NCBI GenBank assembly: GCA_947463845.1
Contig: CANHUM010000039.1
Coordinates: 1 to 9,468, forward strand
Origin: Comamonadaceae bacterium
GTDB lineage: Bacteria; Pseudomonadota; Gammaproteobacteria; Burkholderiales; Burkholderiaceae_C
DNA length: 9,468 nt
Direction: 5' to 3'
Part shown: one piece after another, positions 5,401 to 9,468 of the stretch
Layout of the letters: each line of letters opens with the position of its first letter
Numbering within the stretch: the stretch's first letter is position 1
The notes under the pieces: generated by a model
The model's input: the letters and a program-made list of their open reading frames with translations, nothing else
Told to the model about the DNA's origin: nothing
Database searches by the model: none
Position numbers and translations under genes: made by a program

Positions 5401-6605
5401 ATCAAACCGATTACGACTTCGTCGTGGTGGGGGGCGGGCCTTCGGGGGCTACCGCCGCACACGATTTGGTACGCCAGGGATGGCGCGTGTTGTTGCTCGA
5501 CCGTCAGGGTCGAACCAAACCTTGCGGAGGGGCCATCCCGCCGCGCCTGATCCAGGACTTTGACATCCCTGACCACCTTCTGGTGGCCAAGGTGCGATGT
5601 GCCCGAATGATCTCGCCGACCGACAACAAGGTCGACATCCCGATCGACAACGGCTTTGTCGGCATGGTGGACCGCGACGAGTTTGACGAGTATTTGCGAG
5701 AGCGTGCCGCCCTGTCAGGCGCAGTGCGTTGCCAGGCGATTTTTGACAAACTGCAGCACGACGAGCGCGGGCAGCTATGGGTGCACTACACCCCGGTCAC
5801 GTCCAAAGAACATGCAGCGCATGAGCACGCCCAGCCGGTCAAGGTGTCCACCCGCATGGTGGTCGGCGCCGATGGCGCACGCTCGGAAGTGGCGCGTCAG
5901 GCTATTCCCAATGCGCACAAGACCAAGTATGTGTTCGCGTACCACGAGATCATCGAGTCGCCCGTAGGCCAGCCCGGTTACGACGCTGCGCGCTGCGATG
6001 TGTATTACCAGGGTGAGGTCTCGCCTGACTTTTACGGCTGGGTCTTTCCGCACGGCAAAACCATGAGCGTTGGCATGGGCAGCGCCGACAAGGGCTATTC
6101 ATTGCGCAGCGCCACAGCGCGCTTGCGCGCCATTGCGGGCCTGACCGATGCACCCACCTTGCGCCGTGAGGGCGCGCCCATCCCGCTCAAGCCCTTACCC
6201 CAATGGGACAACGGTCGCGACGTGGTCGTGATTGGCGACGCCGCCGGTGTCGTGGCGCCGTCTTCGGGTGAAGGCATTTACTACGCCATGGACTGCGCCC
6301 GGCGCGTGGCCAAGGCCGCCCACGAGGCCCTGCAAACCGGTAACAGTGCCTGCCTGAAACAAGGCCGCAAGAGTTTCATGAAGCAGCACGGCCGCGTCTT
6401 CTGGATCTTGGGCGTGATGCAGTACTTCTGGTACCAGAACGACCGCCGCCGCGAAAAGTTCGTCAAGATTTGCGAAGACCGTGATGTGCAACGACTGACG
6501 TTTGAGTCCTACATGAACAAGGAGCTGGCGCGCAAGGACCCGATGGCCCATGTGCGGATTTTCCTCAAGGACATGGCGCATTTGTTGGGGCTCGCACGCA
6601 CATGA
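5397..6605 (+). CDS. bchP: geranylgeranyl (bacteriochlorophyll) reductase BchP
   Basis: BchP reduces three double bonds of the geranylgeranyl tail of bacteriochlorophyll (or geranylgeranyl diphosphate) to phytyl, using NADPH and FAD. The 402-residue protein has an N-terminal Rossmann motif VVVGGGPSGATAAHDL (9-24). It continues with RTKPCGGAIPPRL (39-51), specific to this reductase family. The second FAD signature is VVGADGARSEVAR (155-167), and the GD motif is VVIGDAAGVVAPSSGEGIYYAMD in the region 277-299. The C-terminus (HGRVFWILGVMQYFWYQNDRRREKF, about 331-355) is also family-typical. Length is normal (about 390-400). It is the third gene of a run starting with bchG, overlapping its neighbour by ATGA, so the tail-attaching and tail-reducing enzymes are translated together. 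PpsR control through the bchG operator is expected. Confidence 0.96.
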   Translation: MNQTDYDFVVVGGGPSGATAAHDLVRQGWRVLLLDRQGRTKPCGGAIPPRLIQDFDIPDHLLVAKVRCARMISPTDNKVDIPIDNGFVGMVDRDEFDEYLRERAALSGAVRCQAIFDKLQHDERGQLWVHYTPVTSKEHAAHEHAQPVKVSTRMVVGADGARSEVARQAIPNAHKTKYVFAYHEIIESPVGQPGYDAARCDVYYQGEVSPDFYGWVFPHGKTMSVGMGSADKGYSLRSATARLRAIAGLTDAPTLRREGAPIPLKPLPQWDNGRDVVVIGDAAGVVAPSSGEGIYYAMDCARRVAKAAHEALQTGNSACLKQGRKSFMKQHGRVFWILGVMQYFWYQNDRRREKFVKICEDRDVQRLTFESYMNKELARKDPMAHVRIFLKDMAHLLGLART

Positions 6606-6660
6606 GGCCTGTGTGAGTCCGCACCCAGAACACCGGTTGCTTGGAGCGACAATTGGGCGC

Positions 6661-7149
6661 ATGAACAAAGCTTCTCTGAGCAGTCTGTTGGTGGCTTTTG
6701 TGCTGAGTTATGCCACTGCGGGCATTGGCGCGGCCCTGACCGAGCTGGGGCCTTGGTACTTCGCGCTGAAGCACCCCGCATGGAAACCACCAGACGCTGC
6801 CTTTGGCGCGATCTGGTCCACGATTTTCACGCTGTGCGCCATCAGCGCTTGGCTGGCCTGGCGGGCGGCCGACACGACGGCGCTGCGCCGCCGCGTGGCG
6901 TGGCTTTTTGGCGTCAATGCCGTGCTCAATATCCTCTGGAGCGCGCTTTACTTCAAGCTGCAGCGGCCAGACTGGGCGCTCTTCGAAGTGGTGTTTTTGT
7001 GGTTGTCCATCCTGGCCTTGATCATGGGTTTGTGGCGCCTGTCGAGATGGGCCAGTTTGTTGCTCATCACCTATTGGATCTGGGTCAGCATTGCCGCGGT
7101 GCTCAATGTGCAGACCGTGATGCTCAATGGTCCTTTTGGTGGTGGCTGA
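6661..7149 (+). CDS. tspO: TspO/MBR family tryptophan-rich sensory protein
   Basis: TspO is a five-helix outer-membrane or envelope protein that binds porphyrins. In Rhodobacter sphaeroides it down-regulates photosynthesis genes in response to oxygen. The 162-residue protein has the hallmark WYFALKHPAWKPPDAAFGAIW (from 32, WYxxLxKPxWxPP type), NAVLNILWSALYF (86-98) and a C-terminal WVSIAAVLN (141-149). It contains 13 tryptophans, and five hydrophobic helices are visible. It starts 55 bases after bchP in the same direction. No TGT-N12-ACA site and no clear terminator lie in the gap, so it is probably read from the bchG operon. GGAG at 6643-6646 is too far (14 bases) to be an ideal ribosome site. 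The frame is open upstream, but the ATG at 6661 fits the family length. In several relatives tspO (crtK) lies instead beside carotenoid genes. Confidence 0.93.
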   Translation: MNKASLSSLLVAFVLSYATAGIGAALTELGPWYFALKHPAWKPPDAAFGAIWSTIFTLCAISAWLAWRAADTTALRRRVAWLFGVNAVLNILWSALYFKLQRPDWALFEVVFLWLSILALIMGLWRLSRWASLLLITYWIWVSIAAVLNVQTVMLNGPFGGG

Positions 7150-7155
7150 AACGTC

Positions 7156-8625
7156 TCAGGTGATGCGGATGCCCACCTGCACGATGCGGTTGCCCTCGGT
7201 CGCGCGCACGCTCACTTCGGCTTTGCCCAAGTGCGCGGTATCACCCTCTACGGGCGGGCGATGCAGGGTATCGGCCAGCCATTGGCCGACTGTTTTGTCG
7301 GCCTCGCACGGCAATTCGAGCCCGTAAAAAAAGCAGAGGTCGCCCATGGAGGTGGAGGCCGCCAACACAAAGTCACCAAACACCAGCCGTGCGTGTTCGG
7401 TGTCGTCCAGATCGGGCAACACCACGTTCAGGCGACGCGCACTCCAGGCGATGGTGGAGCCTTGTAGCACCAGCGAGGTCAGCACCACAATGAAAGCCAC
7501 ATTGAAGTAGATGCTGGCCCCCTCCACGCCAGCCATGACCGGGAAAACCGCCAACACAATCGGCACAGCCCCGCGCAAGCCCACCCAAGAGATGAAGGCG
7601 ATTTCTCTGCCTGAAAAGTGCAGTGGTTTGAGGCACAGCCAGACCGACAGCGGTCGGGCCACAAACATCAGCACCAGCGACACGCCAATGGCGGGCCACA
7701 GCGAGGTCAGCATGTCGGAAGGCGTGACCAGCAGTCCCAGCAACAAGAACATGCCCGCTTGTGACAACCAGGCGTAGCCGTCCATGGCCGACAAGGATGC
7801 ACGCACTTGTCTGCGCGCCCGGTTCCCGATGACCACACCCATGAGGTAAACCGCCAAAAAGCCCGAGCCGTCCATCCAGGTGGTGAGCGCAAAAACCGTG
7901 AGTCCTCCGGACACCACCAAAAGGGCGCGCACACCGCCGCCGCCGTCCTCGCCACGTCCCAGTCGCTTGACCAGTTCGGCCAGCGCCCAGCCGCACCCCA
8001 GACCCAGCACGCTGCCCCAGCCCAGTTGGCGCAGCAGCGACATCAGCACTTCGGACACACTGAGTGCTTCGCCGCTCATGGACAAGGCCATGGCAATGAA
8101 GGTGAGTGTGAGGTAAACCGCCATGGGGTCGTTCAAGCCCGACTCGATCTCCAGCGTGGCGGCCACGCGCTCGTTGAGTTGCACACCGGAAGATTTGAGC
8201 AGCGAGAAGACCGCCGCTGCGTCGGTGGAGCCCACGATGGCACCCACCAAGAGCGCCAGCGGCCAGGACAAATCCAGCAACCAGTAAGCCGCGGCTCCCG
8301 TGATGCCGGTGCACAGCACCACGCCCAGTGTGGCGAGTAACAGCGAAGGCCGCAGGCCGGTGCGGAAAGTGCGCATCTGGGTGCGCAAACCACCGTCCAG
8401 CAAGATGACCGCCAAGGCCACGTTGCCTACCCAGAAGCTCAAACGGAAATCATCGAAAACCAGTCCGCCCGGGCCATCTACCCCGGCCAGAATGCCCACC
8501 ACCAAAAAAATCAACAGGAATGAAAAACCGATCCGGGCAGAGAACACCCCGGCCAAGACACTGACAAAGACCAGTGCAGCACCCGCCAACAAGGGCAATG
8601 AGAGGAAATCAAGCGACAAAACCAT
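7156..8625 (-). CDS. nhaP2: CPA1-family potassium(sodium)/proton antiporter, NhaP2/CvrA type, short form
   Basis: A cation/proton antiporter of the inner membrane, 489 residues from the ATG at 8625 (a TTG at 8643 in frame is less likely). About 12-13 hydrophobic helices span residues 8-395. Diagnostic motifs are GPGGLVFDDFRLSFWVGN (51-68), ILLDGGLRT (74-82), GSTDAAAVFSLL (132-143), ESGLNDPMAVYLT (161-173) with the ion-binding Asn165-Asp166 pair, and WVGLRGAVPIVLA (347-359). The C-terminus from about 413 (RLVFGDFVLAAS... GNRIVQVGIRI) matches the CorC/HlyC-type transporter-associated domain of CvrA. The TrkA_C/RCK-like domain that comes before it in the roughly 578-residue E. coli protein appears to be absent. 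It lies 51 bases downstream of bchO in the same direction and converges on tspO with a 6-base gap. Ion specificity (K or Na) cannot be decided here. Confidence 0.88.
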   Translation of the reverse strand: MVLSLDFLSLPLLAGAALVFVSVLAGVFSARIGFSFLLIFLVVGILAGVDGPGGLVFDDFRLSFWVGNVALAVILLDGGLRTQMRTFRTGLRPSLLLATLGVVLCTGITGAAAYWLLDLSWPLALLVGAIVGSTDAAAVFSLLKSSGVQLNERVAATLEIESGLNDPMAVYLTLTFIAMALSMSGEALSVSEVLMSLLRQLGWGSVLGLGCGWALAELVKRLGRGEDGGGGVRALLVVSGGLTVFALTTWMDGSGFLAVYLMGVVIGNRARRQVRASLSAMDGYAWLSQAGMFLLLGLLVTPSDMLTSLWPAIGVSLVLMFVARPLSVWLCLKPLHFSGREIAFISWVGLRGAVPIVLAVFPVMAGVEGASIYFNVAFIVVLTSLVLQGSTIAWSARRLNVVLPDLDDTEHARLVFGDFVLAASTSMGDLCFFYGLELPCEADKTVGQWLADTLHRPPVEGDTAHLGKAEVSVRATEGNRIVQVGIRIT

Positions 8626-8676
8626 GGCTTGAAAGTACCACAAGATGGGCGCCGCAGAGAGCGCATGGGTTTGGCG

Positions 8677-9468
8677 CTAGCCGATGCAGTGCAAGATGAA
8701 CTGGGCTGTGCCGGTGGGGTCTTGCTCGTGCGCCAAATGTCCCAAGCCGATCTCGGTGTGAATTTGCGCTTGCGGCAGGCGCTTGCAGGCTTCGTGGGCC
8801 AGTGACGGTGGCACGGTCTGGTCTTGCGCGCCAATGTGCATGAACACCGGGTTGCGCAGCTCATGCAAGCGCGCCGCCAAGGGCTTGAGCCGCCAGGCCG
8901 CCATCATCGACAGCACACCGTGCACATGGCCAGAGTCGCTCAGCACGCGGGTGTACAGAGCGATTCCTTGCGTGTCGAGCGTGGAGCCGGTGCGCGCGAT
9001 CCACTCGGCCACTGCGCCGGGTTTGGCTGCCAGTTTGGCGGTGGCCCAGGCCGACAGTGGGTTGAGTGCTGCCAGTTTGGCCGCCGGACCGAACAGCCAC
9101 GAGGCCACGCCCGGCAGCGGCAGCCAGGCCGGGTTCAGGCCGATCAATGTGCTGCGAGACAGGCTGTCAAAGTGCAACGCCATGTGCGCAGCAATCGCCG
9201 CGCCTGCCGAATGGCCCACGATGACCTGGGGCGTGAGGTTCAGTTGCAGCATCAGCGCCCGCAGGCCCTCGGCCATGCCGGGCAGCGACAGCGCGCCTTC
9301 TGGGCCACGGCTGGTAAATGCGTGGCCGGGCAGGTCGGGCACGATCACGGTGAAGTGTTCGGCCAGTGCGGGCAGCAAGCCGCGCCAGCTGAAATGACCT
9401 GAGCCGGTGCCATGCAAAAGCAGCATGCAGGGGCCTTGGCCCAGTTGCTGCACATGCCACTGGATGCC
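8677..9468 (-). CDS. bchO: BchO, magnesium-chelatase-associated alpha/beta hydrolase (5' end outside window)
   Basis: BchO is an alpha/beta-hydrolase-fold protein encoded with the magnesium chelatase genes bchI and bchD in purple bacteria. A role as chelatase accessory factor is proposed but not proven. The window shows 263 residues without the N-terminus. The frame stays open to the edge, and the first residues GIQWHVQQLGQGP match the family's first strand, so the GTG at 9453 is internal rather than a start. The oxyanion-hole strand LLLHGTGSGHFSWRGL is at 17-32, and PDLPGHAFTSRG (44-55) is typical of BchO. The nucleophile elbow GHSAGA has Ser87, the acid is Asp216 in HIGAQDQTVP, and the base is His244 in GLGHLAHE. 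The triad is complete, so the protein could be enzymatically active. Upstream bchD and bchI are expected beyond the right edge. It ends 51 bases before the antiporter gene. Confidence 0.9.
   Translation of the reverse strand, partial: GIQWHVQQLGQGPCMLLLHGTGSGHFSWRGLLPALAEHFTVIVPDLPGHAFTSRGPEGALSLPGMAEGLRALMLQLNLTPQVIVGHSAGAAIAAHMALHFDSLSRSTLIGLNPAWLPLPGVASWLFGPAAKLAALNPLSAWATAKLAAKPGAVAEWIARTGSTLDTQGIALYTRVLSDSGHVHGVLSMMAAWRLKPLAARLHELRNPVFMHIGAQDQTVPPSLAHEACKRLPQAQIHTEIGLGHLAHEQDPTGTAQFILHCIG

Noticed and set aside
6606..6660. A PpsR operator or separate promoter for tspO
   Set aside because: TGT and ACA triplets occur but not at 12-base spacing, and no good -35/-10 pair was found.
8626..8676. 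Terminator between bchO and the antiporter
   Set aside because: Only a 5-bp GCGCC/GGCGC stem with a long loop and no T-tract is present.
9451..9453. GTG at 9453 as start of bchO
   Set aside because: The upstream in-frame residues GIQWH fit the conserved first strand of BchO, so the gene continues past the window edge.

Overview
The window is a piece of a photosynthesis gene cluster from a purple (bacteriochlorophyll a) phototroph, most likely a betaproteobacterium of the order Burkholderiales (Rubrivivax, Rhodoferax or Limnohabitans-like). This rests on the protein motifs and on the gene order bchF / ppaA-ppsR-bchG-(pucC family)-bchP, which I recall from Rubrivivax-type clusters. It could not be checked by alignment here.

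Layout. At the left edge, bchF (minus strand, last few codons missing) is transcribed away from ppaA. The divergent spacer holds two TGT-N12-ACA palindromes, the known target of the repressor PpsR, lying over a good bchF promoter. Next on the plus strand come two regulators: ppaA (AerR-type, B12-binding-like antirepressor) and ppsR (PAS-PAS-HTH redox and light regulator). After another operator pair comes bchG (bacteriochlorophyll synthase), overlapping by 4 bases a pucC-family membrane gene, which overlaps by 4 bases bchP (geranylgeranyl reductase). A tspO gene follows 55 bases later. The right third is on the minus strand: the 3' part of bchO (running off the right edge) and then a CPA1 cation/proton antiporter of the NhaP2/CvrA type, which ends 6 bases from the end of tspO.

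How they work together. BchF hydrates the 3-vinyl group on the way to bacteriochlorophyllide a, BchG attaches the isoprenoid alcohol, BchP reduces that tail to phytyl, and the PucC-family protein probably helps pigment or antenna assembly. BchO is linked to magnesium chelation at the start of the branch. PpsR and PpaA should set expression of bchF and bchG from the operators described. TspO is a tetrapyrrole-linked membrane regulator known to act on this regulon in Rhodobacter. The antiporter is the only gene without a known photosynthetic role.

No RNA genes, mobile elements, CRISPR arrays or strong terminators were seen. The system as a whole is known. The less ordinary points are operator architecture, the cysteine content of PpsR, placement of tspO, and an antiporter with an apparently missing internal regulatory domain.
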